From the NCBI GenBank assembly GCA_963772065.1, contig CAVYVZ010000010.1:434001-498000 (forward strand): a DNA stretch of 64,000 nt. Reading direction: 5' to 3'. The position numbers and the translations under genes were made by a program. Below, piece by piece: positions 1 through 8,154 of the stretch. The notes under the pieces were generated by a model. It saw nothing but the letters and a program-made list of their open reading frames with translations. It searched no databases and had not been told where the DNA came from. How positions within the stretch are numbered: the stretch's first letter is position 1; each line of letters begins with the position of its first letter. This stretch comes from CAVYVZ01 sp963772065 (GTDB taxonomy: Bacteria; Acidobacteriota; Vicinamibacteria; Vicinamibacterales; UBA2999).

Positions 1-803
1 CACTCGACATCGCCCGCGCCGTGACCGCGATCGGCAAGGTCAAGGGCGTCGACGTGGTCATCGTCGGACGGGGCGGCGGCTCGATCGAGGATCTGTGGGC
101 GTTCAATGAAGAAGTCGTCGCGAGGGCGATCGCCGGCTGTCCCGTGCCGACGATCTCCGCCGTCGGACACGAGACGGACGTGACCATCGCCGACTTCGTC
201 GCCGATGTCCGTGCGCCAACGCCGTCGGCCGCAGCGGAGATCGTGGTCTCGCGGAAGGACGATTTCCGCGCCGCGATCGATCGGATGTCGCATCGCCTGT
301 CAACGGCGATGCGCGGCCGCATGCGGCGGGTGGAGCTGCAGGTGCGCGCGCTCGAAGCGCGACCCGGCTTCGGCGGGTTCCGCGGGCACGTCGCGGTTCG
401 CGGCCGGCACGTGGCGGAGCTGACGCACGAGATGCGACGCGCGATGCGGGAGGCCCTTTCCCGGCGCGAGCGCGCGTACCAGGTGCTTCGGCTGAAGCTC
501 GAGACCTTCGACTTACGCAGGCGCCTGGGCGTCGTCCGCACGCGTCTCGTCGGCGTTGACGGCCGCCTTGCTGCCGCCGTCGCACGCCATCTACATGCGT
601 CCGATGGCCGGCTGCGCGGCGCGGCGGCCCGTCTCGACAGCCTGAGCCCGCTGGCTGTGCTCGCCCGTGGCTACGCCGTGTGCTGGAACGCGGATCGGAC
701 CGCAATCATCCGCGACACATCGCACGTAAGCACAGGCGATGCGGTGCATGTCAGGCTTCACCGGGGCGAGCTCCACTGCCATGTCGACAGATCCGACAAT
801 TAA
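1..803 (+). CDS. xseA: Exodeoxyribonuclease VII large subunit, C-terminal part (5' end outside window)
   Basis: Catalytic subunit of exonuclease VII, which degrades single-stranded DNA to short oligonucleotides in the cytoplasm. The frame is already open at base 3, so only the last ~266 residues are present. The visible part begins in the conserved catalytic region (VVIVGRGGGSIEDLW, then VPTISAVGHETD, then RAPTPSAAAE) and continues into the long Arg/Leu-rich helical segment and a C-terminal LARGYAV motif, all family hallmarks. The stop overlaps the xseB start by 23 bases, the usual xseA-xseB coupling. The identification is secure; only the N-terminal OB-fold region is missing. Confidence 0.95.
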   Translation, partial: LDIARAVTAIGKVKGVDVVIVGRGGGSIEDLWAFNEEVVARAIAGCPVPTISAVGHETDVTIADFVADVRAPTPSAAAEIVVSRKDDFRAAIDRMSHRLSTAMRGRMRRVELQVRALEARPGFGGFRGHVAVRGRHVAELTHEMRRAMREALSRRERAYQVLRLKLETFDLRRRLGVVRTRLVGVDGRLAAAVARHLHASDGRLRGAAARLDSLSPLAVLARGYAVCWNADRTAIIRDTSHVSTGDAVHVRLHRGELHCHVDRSDN

Positions 804-1026
804 AGACTTCGAGGCGGCCGTTGCCGAGCTCGAGACGATCGTGAAGAAACTCGAGGAAGGCGACCTTCCGCTCGAGAAGTCGCTCGAGCTGTACGAGCGC
901 GGCGTGCACCTTTCGCGCTTCTGCCATGCGCGGCTCGAGGAAGCCGAGCGGCGGATTGAAATCCTCAACGAGCGCGGACAGCTGAAGCCAGCGCCTGCGA
1001 ACCTGGGGTCCGATGGACCTGAGTGA
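781..1026 (+). CDS. xseB: Exodeoxyribonuclease VII small subunit
   Basis: Small helical partner of XseA. The 81-residue product has the family core: DFEAAVAELETIVKKLEEGDLPLEKSLELYERGV, which I see at residues ~9-42, followed by a Cys-Leu-Glu-Ala-type helix. An in-frame ATG at 739 exists, but 781 gives the standard N-terminus (MSTDPTIKDFE) and the usual family length of about 80. It overlaps the end of xseA and the start of ispA (1013), so xseA-xseB-ispA-tlyA-nadK form one translationally coupled string. Confidence 0.93.
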   Translation: MSTDPTIKDFEAAVAELETIVKKLEEGDLPLEKSLELYERGVHLSRFCHARLEEAERRIEILNERGQLKPAPANLGSDGPE

Positions 1027-1931
1027 GTACCTGACGGCGCGTCAGGCCGAGATCGACGCCGCGCTCGCCCGTGCACTCCCCTCCCCTCCAGACTGTCCTG
1101 CCGTCGTCGCCGACGCGATGCGGTACAGCGTGACCGCCGGCGGCAAGCGACTGCGGCCGCTGCTCTGTCTCGCCAGCGCCGACGCGGTGGGCGGCGACCG
1201 CGTGCTGGCGATGCCCGCGGCGTGCGCGATCGAGCTGATTCATACGTACTCGCTCATCCACGACGACCTGCCGGCGATGGACGACGACACGATGCGCCGC
1301 GGCCGGCCGACGCTGCACGTCGTGGCCGGGGAAGGCATGGCCATCCTGGCCGGCGACGGGCTGCAGGCGGAAGCGTTCCGCCTCCTGGCGCGCGAGCCGG
1401 CGAGCCGCGATCCCGGCGTCGTCGTGCGCAAGCTGCGGACGATCGATGTGATCGCGACGGCGGCCGGGTCCACGCGGCATGGTTGGCGGCCAGGCTCTCG
1501 ACCTCGCCGCCGTCACGCCCGCGCCAGACGGGCGGACACCGCCGCCCTTCGATGCGGACAGCCTGCGCACGATGCACGCGAAGAAAACGGGCGCCCTCAT
1601 CCGCGCGTCGGCGGCGGCTGGCGCCATCATGGGGGGCGGAGACGACGATGCCGTCGGCGCCATCGATCGGTGCGGCATCGAGCTCGGCCTCGCCTTTCAG
1701 ATCGTCGACGACATCCTCGACGTGGAGGGCGCGTCCGCGGATCTCGGCAAGACGGCCGGCAAGGACGCCGCATCGGGAAAGCCCACGTATCCGTCACTGT
1801 TCGGCGTCGAGGCATCGCGGCGCATGGCACGCGAATGCATCGCGCGCGCCGAGGCGAGCTTGCGCGGCGCCGGTCTCGTCGATGCGCGGCTGCTCGAAAT
1901 CGGCCGGTGGATCGTCGAACGCTCGCATTGA
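1013..1931 (+). CDS. ispA: Farnesyl/geranylgeranyl diphosphate synthase, frameshifted
   Basis: Trans-prenyltransferase making C15/C20 diphosphates for quinones and undecaprenyl carriers. Both Asp-rich motifs are present: HDDLPAMDDD with RRGRPT near residue 85, and QIVDDILD in the second half. The two halves are in different frames: the first runs to about 1475, the second begins at GMVGGQALDL (from ~1479). Removing one base between ~1465 and 1478 joins them into a 305-residue protein of normal length. I infer an assembly insertion, not a pseudogene, because downstream coupling to tlyA is intact. The first frame happens to stay open into tlyA, which would give a false IspA-TlyA fusion. Confidence 0.9.
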
Positions 1932-2653
1932 AGGCGCGCCTGGATCAGCTGCTCGTCGACAAGGGACTGGCGCCGTCGCGTGAACGCGCGCGTGCCCTGA
2001 TCCTCGCCGGCCAGGTGACGGTGGACGGCGAGCCGGTCACCAAGGCGGGCTCGCCGATCGCCCCGGAATCCGAGGTCGCACTCATCGCGCCCGACCACCC
2101 GTACGTCGGCCGCGGCGGCATCAAGCTCGCCCATGCCCTCGACGTGTTTGGCATCGCGGTCGACGGCCGCGACGCGCTGGACATCGGCGCCTCCACCGGC
2201 GGCTTCACCGATGTCCTGCTGCAGCGCGGCGCCGCGCGCGTCGTGGCGCTCGACGTCGGCCATGGCCAGATCGATTGGAGGCTGCGCAACGATCCGCGTG
2301 TCATCGTCATCGAGAAGTTCAACGCGCGGCGCCTCGCCCCGGCCAATCTCCCCGGCCCCGTCGACCTGGTCGTGATCGACGTGTCGTTCATTTCGCTTCG
2401 GCACATTCTCCCCGTCGTTCCGCCGGTGCTGCGCGGCGGCGCCGACGTCGTGGCGCTCGTGAAGCCGCAGTTCGAAGCGGGCCGGGCGGAGGTTCGCAAG
2501 GGCCTTGTCCGCGACGCGGCGGTTCAGGCGCGCGTCATCGACGAGGTGAGCGCGTCGGCGCGTGAGGTAGGATTGACGCCGGTGAGCTCCGCGCCGTCGC
2601 CGATTACGGGAGCGAAAGGCAATCAGGAGTTTCTCCTCCACCTGCGCCCATGA
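1928..2653 (+). CDS. tlyA: TlyA family rRNA (cytidine-2'-O)-methyltransferase
   Basis: Predicted 2'-O-methyltransferase of rRNA (TlyA/haemolysin A family). N-terminal S4 RNA-binding domain (RLDQLLVDKGLAPSRERARALI, residues ~4-25, then the KAGSPIAPES loop) followed by an FtsJ-like Rossmann domain with the SAM motif DIGASTGGFTD (~80) and VVIDVSFISL (~150). I choose the TTG start at 1928 because it yields the standard N-terminus and overlaps the ispA stop in a TTGA arrangement; no ATG lies suitably upstream in the family-like part. The stop overlaps nadK as ATGA. 241 residues, normal for the family. Confidence 0.92.
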   Translation: MKARLDQLLVDKGLAPSRERARALILAGQVTVDGEPVTKAGSPIAPESEVALIAPDHPYVGRGGIKLAHALDVFGIAVDGRDALDIGASTGGFTDVLLQRGAARVVALDVGHGQIDWRLRNDPRVIVIEKFNARRLAPANLPGPVDLVVIDVSFISLRHILPVVPPVLRGGADVVALVKPQFEAGRAEVRKGLVRDAAVQARVIDEVSASAREVGLTPVSSAPSPITGAKGNQEFLLHLRP

Positions 2654-3493
2654 CGATTCGACGCGTCGGCATCGTGGTCAAAGAGCGCCTGCCCGGCATC
2701 GAGGAACGCGTGTCGAAGCTCAGGGCGTGGCTGCGCGAGCGCGGCGTCGAGGCGGTCGACGATTCAGGAGGTCGCGCGCGAGCGGCTCCCCAACGAGGTC
2801 AATCTCGTGATCGTGCTCGGGGGCGACGGCACGCTGCTCGCGATGGCCGACCGCATCGGCCAGGCGGGACGCGACATTCCGATTCTCGGCGTCAACTTCG
2901 GCAGCCTGGGCTTCCTCACCGAAATCAGGATCGACGAGCTCTATCCCTCCCTGGAGAGCGTGCTGAACGGCACCGCCCGGTACGACGAGCGCCTGATGCT
3001 GCACGCCGAGGCGACGAGGGCCGGGCACCCACCGGATCAGCGCATCGTCCTCAACGACGTGGTCTTCACGAAGACGGCGCTCTCGCGCATGATCGAGCTC
3101 GTGGTGTCGGTGAGCGGCTCGTTCGTGACGCGCGTCAAGGCTGACGGCCTGATCATCGCGAGCCCCACCGGCTCGACGGCCTACAATCTCGCCGCCGGCG
3201 GGCCCATCGTGCACCCGGTCGTCGACGCGCTCGTCCTCACGCCGATCGCACCGCACACGCTCACCAATCGTCCCGTCATCATCCCCGCATCGGCGCTCGT
3301 CGAGGTGCAGCCGCTCGTCGAATCCGAAGCCGACGACGTGTTCGTGACCTACGACGGGCAGACGGGATACGAGCTGCGTCAGGGCGACGTCGTGCGCGTT
3401 CGGCGCGCAGACCAGACGCTGCGGCTCGTGCGCGCGCCGGCCCGCAGCTACTTTGAGGTGCTGCGCGAAAAGCTCAAATGGGGCGAACGATAG
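2650..3493 (+). CDS. nadK: NAD kinase, frameshifted
   Basis: ATP-NAD kinase producing NADP. The catalytic GGDGT motif, the NFGSLGFLTE segment and the ADGLIIASPTGSTAYN plus AGGPIVHP substrate motifs are all visible. The first ~37 residues (MTIRRVGIVVK...) are in one frame, the rest (IQEVARERLPNEVNLVIVLGG...) in the next; the switch lies between ~2755 and 2765. One extra base explains it and gives 280 residues. The start overlaps the tlyA stop (ATGA). The 3' end overlaps the convergent mltG gene by 20 bases. As nadK is normally essential, I read the break as a sequence error. Confidence 0.9.
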
Positions 3494-4581
3494 GGGCCTG
3501 GCCTGAGCCAGCCCTCGCCCCTCGCCCCGCGCCGCTCGCCCCTGACCGCTGTTTCTTGTCGCGAAAGTACAGAACCTGGAACTGGCGGACGTTTCGATTG
3601 TGCTCGGCGAGCGTTGTGGCGAACACGTGCGAGCCGTCGTTGCGGCTCACGAAGTAGATATAGCGAACATCGGCCGGGTCCAGCGCCGCCTGCAATGACG
3701 CCTTGCGGGGAGCCGCGATCGGTCCCGGCGGAAGGCCGGGATGTTTGTAGGTGTTGTATGGCGAGTTGATCTCCAGATCTTCCCGCCGGATGTTCCCGTC
3801 GTATCGCCCTTCCTTCAGCAACGCGTAGATCACCGTCGGATCCGCCTGCATCCCCATGCCGATCCGGAGGCGATTTCGGTACACCGCGGAAATCAGCCTC
3901 CGCTCGTCTTCTTTTTGCGGCCTCCTTCTCGATCAGGGAGGCAATCGTCACGACCTGGCGCGTCGTCAGCCCTTGCGTGCGGGCTTGCGCCTGAAGGTCG
4001 CTCGAGTAGGCCGCGCGGAATCGGCCGACCATGAGGTCGACCAGCTTCGCCGCCGGCGTGCCGCGCGGAATCGCGTAGGTTTCGGGATAGAGGTAACCCT
4101 CCAGATCAGGCGCCTGCGCATCGAGGTCTTTGATCGACGAGGCGTTCGCCGCGGCCTTCACGAAGTCCCCCGCGGGGCCCAGACCGCGCGCCTCGTAGAT
4201 CTTCGCCATCTCGAGGATCGTGAGCCCTTCGGGGAAGGTGATGCGCCGCACGTGCACGTCGCCTCGTGCCAGCTTGTCGACGACCTGGGCGGCGCTCATC
4301 GGCTCGGTGAACCGATACTCGCCCGCCTTCAAGCTCCGCGCGCGTCCGCTGCGCCACATCGCGGCGCGGAATACGAGCAGGTTCTGCACCACGCCGGCGT
4401 CGACGAGGCGCCGTCCGATCTCAGCGCTGCCGGCACCGCTCGGAATGTCGACGAACTGCTCGGCCGCGTCGTAGCCCTTGTACGGCTCGTGCAGCCGGCC
4501 GAAGACGACGCTGCCCGCGAGCACGGCACCAACGCCAAGCACGACGATGAGGAGGGCAAGTAGCTTGAAGAGTTTCCGCAT
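3474..4581 (-). CDS. mltG: Endolytic peptidoglycan transglycosylase MltG, frameshifted
   Basis: YceG/MltG family lytic transglycosylase that cleaves nascent glycan strands at the inner membrane. An N-terminal membrane segment (LFKLLALLIVVLGVGAVLA, residues ~4-22), a LysM-like region, then the catalytic IASLIEKEA signature with its Glu. Right after this motif the frame breaks: a run of five T (3912-3916 on +) appears to carry one extra base, and the next frame continues YRNRLRIGMGMQADPTVIYAL ... NSPYNTY ... LPPGPIAAP, all canonical. Joined length is 368 residues. The start overlaps the ruvX stop by one base, so ruvX-mltG are coupled. Confidence 0.9.
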
Positions 4582-5006
4582 CAGCGCGTATCGAGATAGT
4601 CCTGAAGAATGATGGCCGCGGCGGCGGCGTCCAGCTTCTTCTTTCGGGCGCGCCAGTCTTTCTCGCGAACCGCCAGCCGGCTCTCCGCTTCGCGACTCGA
4701 CAGTCGCTCGTCCTGGAGTGCCACAGGCAAACCACTTGCCGCGCCGAGCTGCTCAGCGAATGCCTGCACGCGACGGGTCATGTCATGTGGCGTGCCATCG
4801 AGACGTCTGGGCAAACCGAGCACAATCGATTTGACGCCATCTTCCTCTGCCTTCAGGCGTCTGATTTCGTCAGCCACCAGACGAAGAGCGTCAGCGTCCG
4901 CTCGGGGCCGGACGAGAACGCCGACGGGCCGGGCGAGCGTGCCGGTCGCGTCGCTGATGGCCACGCCAATCCGCCGCTCACCCAGATCGATTCCAATCAC
5001 CCGCAC
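4581..5006 (-). CDS. ruvX: Holliday junction resolvase-like protein RuvX/YqgF
   Basis: YqgF/RuvX RNase H-fold nuclease linked to 16S rRNA processing and Holliday junctions. 141 residues with the family pattern: VIGIDLGERRIGVAISD at the N-terminus, IVLGLPRRLDG in the middle, ALQDERLSSREAE and the C-terminal DAAAAAIILQDYL. The start is GTG at 5006; a second in-frame GTG lies two codons on. Divergent from the EnvC-like gene, leaving 53 bases for both promoters. Confidence 0.92.
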   Translation of the reverse strand: MRVIGIDLGERRIGVAISDATGTLARPVGVLVRPRADADALRLVADEIRRLKAEEDGVKSIVLGLPRRLDGTPHDMTRRVQAFAEQLGAASGLPVALQDERLSSREAESRLAVREKDWRARKKKLDAAAAAIILQDYLDTR

Positions 5007-5059
5007 ACCTTAGTTTCGCACCACTGGGGGGACGCGCGGCTCGAACCGAAAAGATAGCG

Positions 5060-6262
5060 ATGGCCACTCCCTCTTCACTAACCACGAAATACACGAAAAG
5101 CACGAAGATCCGGGTTTGGCTGTTCCGGATTTCGTGTGTGTCGTGCGTTTCGTGGTTGTTGACCACAGGCGCGGCGGCGCAGGCGCCGACGCCGGACCGC
5201 GCCGCAACGGAGGCGATGGCCCGGCGTGTGTCCGAACGCGTTCGCACATTACAGCGCGAGGCCGACCGGCTGGCCGGCGACGCACGGACTCTTGTGGGCG
5301 ATCTGCGGCGCCTCGAGATCGAACGCGACCTCGCCATCGAACGATTGAAGCAGGCCGAGACCGGCGTCCAGGCCGCGGAAGGGGACCTCGATGCGCTTGC
5401 CCGACGGCTTGCCGTCCTTGAACAGACACGGGTCGCCAGCCTGCCCGATCTCACGGGCCGATTCGTCGAGTTGTACAAGCAGGGCCGCGGCAGCTACGCG
5501 CGTATGCTCGCCGGCGTGCGCGATCTGCGTGAGTTCGGGCGAGCGACCCGGGCCATCGCCTCGCTGGCGCACATCAATCGCCGTCGGATCGACGAGCACA
5601 AGCGAACGCTCGCGGCAATGCAGAAGGAGCGCACCGCGCTCAAGGAAAACGCGCGCGTCCTGCAGGCACGACGCGGCGAAGCGCACAAAGCACGCGCCGC
5701 CGCCGACCGGGCCCTGAACGCGCGCACCGCGCTCCTGGCGAGCATCGACGCACGGCGCGACCTGAATGCCCAACTCGCCGGTGAGCTGCTCGTGGCCCAG
5801 CAGAAACTGCAAGCCGCTCTCAGCAACATGCGATCGGGCCAGGCGGTGGAGGCAGTGTCCGTGCCGCTCACCCCATTTCGCGGCGCGCTCGACTGGCCGG
5901 TCATCGGGCCCCTTGCCGGCCGGTTCGGTCAGTCCAACCACACCGCGGCAGGCGACGTCAGAAATGGTATCGAGGTCGCGGCGCCCGAAGGCACGCCCGT
6001 GCGCGCGGTGCACCCCGGGGCCGTCAGCTTCGCGGACTCGTTCACGGGATACGGCACGCTGGTCATTGTCGATCACGGCGCCGGGCACTATTCGCTGTAC
6101 GGCTATCTGTCGTCGATGACCGTCGCTCGCGGCGATTACGTGCAAGCCGGACAGGAGCTCGGCCGCGTCGGCCTGGCCCCCGCGGGCCCTCCGGCGCTGT
6201 ACTTCGAGGTACGCGTCGACGGTCGTTCGGTCGATCCCGTACAATGGTTGCGAAAACGGTAG
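5060..6262 (+). CDS. EnvC-like murein hydrolase activator (degenerate LytM domain)
   Basis: 400-residue secreted protein: signal peptide (~1-40, ending LTTGAAAQA), long coiled coil (~50-260, typical EnvC heptads) and a C-terminal M23/LytM fold (~285-395: GRFGQSNH, NGIEVAAPEGTPV, GYGTLVIVDHG, LYGYLSS, LYFEV). The zinc ligands of active M23 enzymes are lost: the HxGID His is replaced (RNGIE), the His of YAHLS is Tyr, and the first His of HLHFE is Ala. This matches EnvC-type activators that switch on periplasmic amidases (an amidase lies at 55678) rather than cutting themselves. The signal peptide is encoded across a hairpin repeat (5080-5157). Followed after 40 bases by the S41-like gene, a usual pairing. 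Confidence 0.88.
   Translation: MATPSSLTTKYTKSTKIRVWLFRISCVSCVSWLLTTGAAAQAPTPDRAATEAMARRVSERVRTLQREADRLAGDARTLVGDLRRLEIERDLAIERLKQAETGVQAAEGDLDALARRLAVLEQTRVASLPDLTGRFVELYKQGRGSYARMLAGVRDLREFGRATRAIASLAHINRRRIDEHKRTLAAMQKERTALKENARVLQARRGEAHKARAAADRALNARTALLASIDARRDLNAQLAGELLVAQQKLQAALSNMRSGQAVEAVSVPLTPFRGALDWPVIGPLAGRFGQSNHTAAGDVRNGIEVAAPEGTPVRAVHPGAVSFADSFTGYGTLVIVDHGAGHYSLYGYLSSMTVARGDYVQAGQELGRVGLAPAGPPALYFEVRVDGRSVDPVQWLRKR
5080..5157. repeat. Inverted repeat (hairpin) inside the EnvC-like signal peptide
   Basis: Left arm 5080-5114 (begins AACCACGAAATACACG) and right arm 5124-5157 (ends CGTGCGTTTCGTGGTT) are near-complementary over ~34 bases with a loop of about 9. CACGAA recurs within the left arm. 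The unit is in frame and encodes residues ~8-33 of the downstream protein. It looks like a small dispersed palindromic repeat, not ordinary coding sequence. Confidence 0.8.
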
Positions 6263-6302
6263 GCCTCGGCCACAAGGCTCGGGCCTCGGAAGGCCCTGAG
6301 GC

Positions 6303-7469
6303 ATGACGTCCAGAAACCGCCTGCTTATCCTCGCGATATCCACTCCGGTCATCGTCTTTGCCGTCATTGGTGGCTATCTCGGCCAGGCGATGACGCGCGA
6401 TGACACGTATCAGCACCTTCGGGTTTTCGAAGACGTCATCTCGCTCGTCGTCCACAACTATGTGGAAGAGGTCGACGTCGCCGACGCAATGAAGGGCGCG
6501 ATGATCGGCCTGGCTGACGGGCTGGACGCGGACAGCGCGTATCTGACGCCCGCTCTCGTCAAAGTGCTCGAGTCGAACGACGCGTCAGGCGCGGCCGACG
6601 TCGGGCTCGAGCTGACACGGCAATATTACCTGCGGGTGATCTCCGCACGCGACGGATCGCCGGCGGCCAAAGCCGGCATCCGCACGGGCGACTACGTGCG
6701 CGCCATCAACGGCCGGGCCACGCGGGACATGTCCGCGTTCGAAGGCAGCCGGCTGCTGCACGGCGCGGCCGGCACGAAGGTATCGCTCCTGGTGATTCGC
6801 GGGAACGCCGCGGATCCGCACGAGATCGAGCTCGTGCGCGACCGCCGCGCCGGACCCGAAGTGACCTCACGAGCGGCGGATGCGGCGACCGGATATCTCC
6901 GCGTGATCGACTTCTCGAAGCAGACGCCCGCGCTGCTCAAGCAGAATATCGACGCGCTCGCCAACGCCGGCGCGCGGCGCTACGTGATCGACCTTCGCGG
7001 GTCGGCGCGGGGCGATCTCGATGACGGCGTGGCGGCGGCGCGGCTCTTCGTGAAGACGGGCACGCTCGCGGTGAAGCAGTCGAAGGACACCCCGCGCGAG
7101 GTGATTACGGCGCAACCCGCCGATGGTGCCATCTCGGCGCCGATCGCGCTGCTCACGGACGCGGGCACCTCCGGCGCCGCCGAGGTGTTCGCCGCAGCGC
7201 TCGATGACAACGACCGGGCCACGGTGGTCGGCGGCGGCACGACCGGTCGCGCCGCCCGGCAGCGGCTCGTGAAGCTTCCCGACGGCAGCGGACTCTGGCT
7301 GACCCACATGCGCTATCTCACACCCGACGGCGATCAGCTTCACGAGAAGGGGCTGGAGCCCGACGTCGAGGTCGATCAGCCCGACGTGGAGTTCGGCAGC
7401 GAGGTGCCGGCGACCGACCCGACGCTGCAGAAGGCGCTGGAGGTCCTCGCGGACAAGAAAGCAGCGTAG
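6303..7469 (+). CDS. S41 (C-terminal processing) peptidase homologue, probably inactive
   Basis: 388 residues: N-terminal membrane anchor (~7-27), helical region, PDZ domain (~90-175: SPAAKAGIRTGDYVRAING) and S41 tail (~195-385). In active enzymes the Ser lies three residues before the Glu of SASE and the Lys in TFGKG. Here the corresponding segments read TSGAAEV and TTGRAARQ, so Ser is Gly and Lys is Arg; a Ser one position earlier remains. The fold-defining parts (LLTDAGT, RATVVGG, LPDGSGLWLTHMRYLTPDG, GLEPDVEV) are intact. I infer a pseudoprotease acting as a scaffold or inhibitor for envelope hydrolases, in line with its EnvC-like neighbour. The family call is firm; inactivity is prediction. 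Confidence 0.85.
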   Translation: MTSRNRLLILAISTPVIVFAVIGGYLGQAMTRDDTYQHLRVFEDVISLVVHNYVEEVDVADAMKGAMIGLADGLDADSAYLTPALVKVLESNDASGAADVGLELTRQYYLRVISARDGSPAAKAGIRTGDYVRAINGRATRDMSAFEGSRLLHGAAGTKVSLLVIRGNAADPHEIELVRDRRAGPEVTSRAADAATGYLRVIDFSKQTPALLKQNIDALANAGARRYVIDLRGSARGDLDDGVAAARLFVKTGTLAVKQSKDTPREVITAQPADGAISAPIALLTDAGTSGAAEVFAAALDDNDRATVVGGGTTGRAARQRLVKLPDGSGLWLTHMRYLTPDGDQLHEKGLEPDVEVDQPDVEFGSEVPATDPTLQKALEVLADKKAA

Positions 7470-7477
7470 CGCCACCT

Positions 7478-7499
7478 GCCCTGAGCGCAGTCGAAGGGC
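7478..7499. repeat. 22-bp dispersed repeat, copy 1
   Basis: GCCCTGAGCGCAGTCGAAGG followed by GC, directly after the S41-like stop. Its reverse complement recurs, with one mismatch, in frame inside pheT at 12615-12636. It is an imperfect palindrome (CCCT...AGGG). Confidence 0.75.
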
Positions 7500-7507
7500 G
7501 ATCGCGC

Positions 7508-7536
7508 TTGACACCTCTAGGGGCGTCGCCTATCGT
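7508..7536 (+). promoter_or_regulatory. Sigma-70 promoter of the HU gene
   Basis: TTGACA at 7508-7513, 17-base spacer, TATCGT at 7531-7536. Expected start near 7543, giving a leader of ~55 bases to the HU ATG with an AGGAG site at 7589-7593. Confidence 0.65.
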
Positions 7537-7598
7537 TGCACGCGGTTACGCTCGGCTGCGTGTATCTGCACGCCCGCGTGCGCATTCAGGAGATCCCC

Positions 7599-7871
7599 AT
7601 GAACAAACAGGACTTGATCGCCAAGATCGCCAAGGACACGGGCTCATCGAAGGCAGGCGCCGCGGCCGCTGTCGACTCGATGATCGAGGGCATCACGACG
7701 TCGCTCAAGAAGGGGCAATCGATCACCTTCGTGGGCTTCGGCACGTTCAAGACGTCGCAGCGAAAGGCCCGCATCGCCCGGAATCCGCAGACGGGTGCGG
7801 CAATCAAAGTTCCCAAGCGGCGCGTCGTACGGTTCAGCGCTGGAAAGGCCCTCAAGCAGGCCGTGAAGTAG
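7599..7871 (+). CDS. HU family DNA-binding protein
   Basis: 90-residue nucleoid protein of the HU/IHF family that bends DNA as a dimer. MNKQDLIAKIAKDTG at the start, GFGTFKT and the arm motif RKARIARNPQTGAAIKVPKR, ending FSAGKALKQAV. An upstream in-frame start at 7536 is rejected because 7599 has AGGAG six bases before it and gives the exact family N-terminus. It has its own promoter and is closed by a strong terminator (7945-7978), so it is probably monocistronic. Confidence 0.95.
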   Translation: MNKQDLIAKIAKDTGSSKAGAAAAVDSMIEGITTSLKKGQSITFVGFGTFKTSQRKARIARNPQTGAAIKVPKRRVVRFSAGKALKQAVK

Positions 7872-7944
7872 CGCTCGCGAGAACCAGGTCCCGCCGCGCG
7901 CCAGCCGGAGCTGGCGCCACGCCAAACGCCAAGCCCAAACATCG

Positions 7945-7978
7945 GCCGGCGCACGTGATTGCTGCGCCGGCCTTTTTC
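7945..7978 (+). terminator. Rho-independent terminator of HU
   Basis: Perfect 10-bp stem GGCCGGCGCA (7945-7954) / TGCGCCGGCC (7964-7973), 9-base loop, then TTTTT. It overlaps the predicted promoter of the tRNA gene. Confidence 0.85.
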
Positions 7979-7988
7979 GTCTTATACT
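7960..7988 (+). promoter_or_regulatory. Predicted promoter of tRNA-Val
   Basis: TTGCTG (7960-7965), 17-base spacer, TATACT (7983-7988); start expected near 7995, 28 bases before the tRNA. The -35 lies in the loop and stem of the HU terminator. Confidence 0.6.
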
Positions 7989-8022
7989 GTCCGTTCCGTT
8001 AACGCCTGATTTTGCAACAGAT

Positions 8023-8099
8023 AGGCGCGTAGCTCAGTTGGTTAGAGCGCCTCCCTGACACGGAGGAGGTCAGTGGTTCGAGTCCACCCGCGCCTACCA
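8023..8099 (+). tRNA. tRNA-Val (anticodon GAC)
   Basis: 77-nt cloverleaf: acceptor AGGCGCG pairs with CGCGCCT, then A and an encoded CCA (8097-8099). D arm GCTC...GAGC, anticodon stem CCTCC/GGAGG with loop CTGACAC, T arm GTGG-TTCGAGT-CCAC. The anticodon GAC reads Val codons GUC/GUU. No tRNA partner in this window. Confidence 0.95.
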
Positions 8100-8154
8100 T
8101 TCCATTGGTCTTAGTCGGTACTTTCTTGTCTGTGGTCTCGGCGCCCTCCGCTCG

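Noticed and set aside
103..705. Numerous long antisense frames throughout (for example 103-705, 7999-10086, 17852-19594, 14975-16354)
   Set aside because: High GC opens opposite-strand frames; these have Arg/Pro/His-rich shadow composition and lie over well-supported genes.
1013..2653. A single open frame that would encode an IspA-TlyA fusion of 546 residues
   Set aside because: The middle third (1480-1927) is nonsense in this frame, while the neighbouring frame encodes the true IspA C-terminus. The fusion is created by a one-base insertion.
8100..8154. T-box leader for thrS
   Set aside because: Only 55 bases separate the tRNA from thrS; there is no specifier loop, T-box bulge or terminator.
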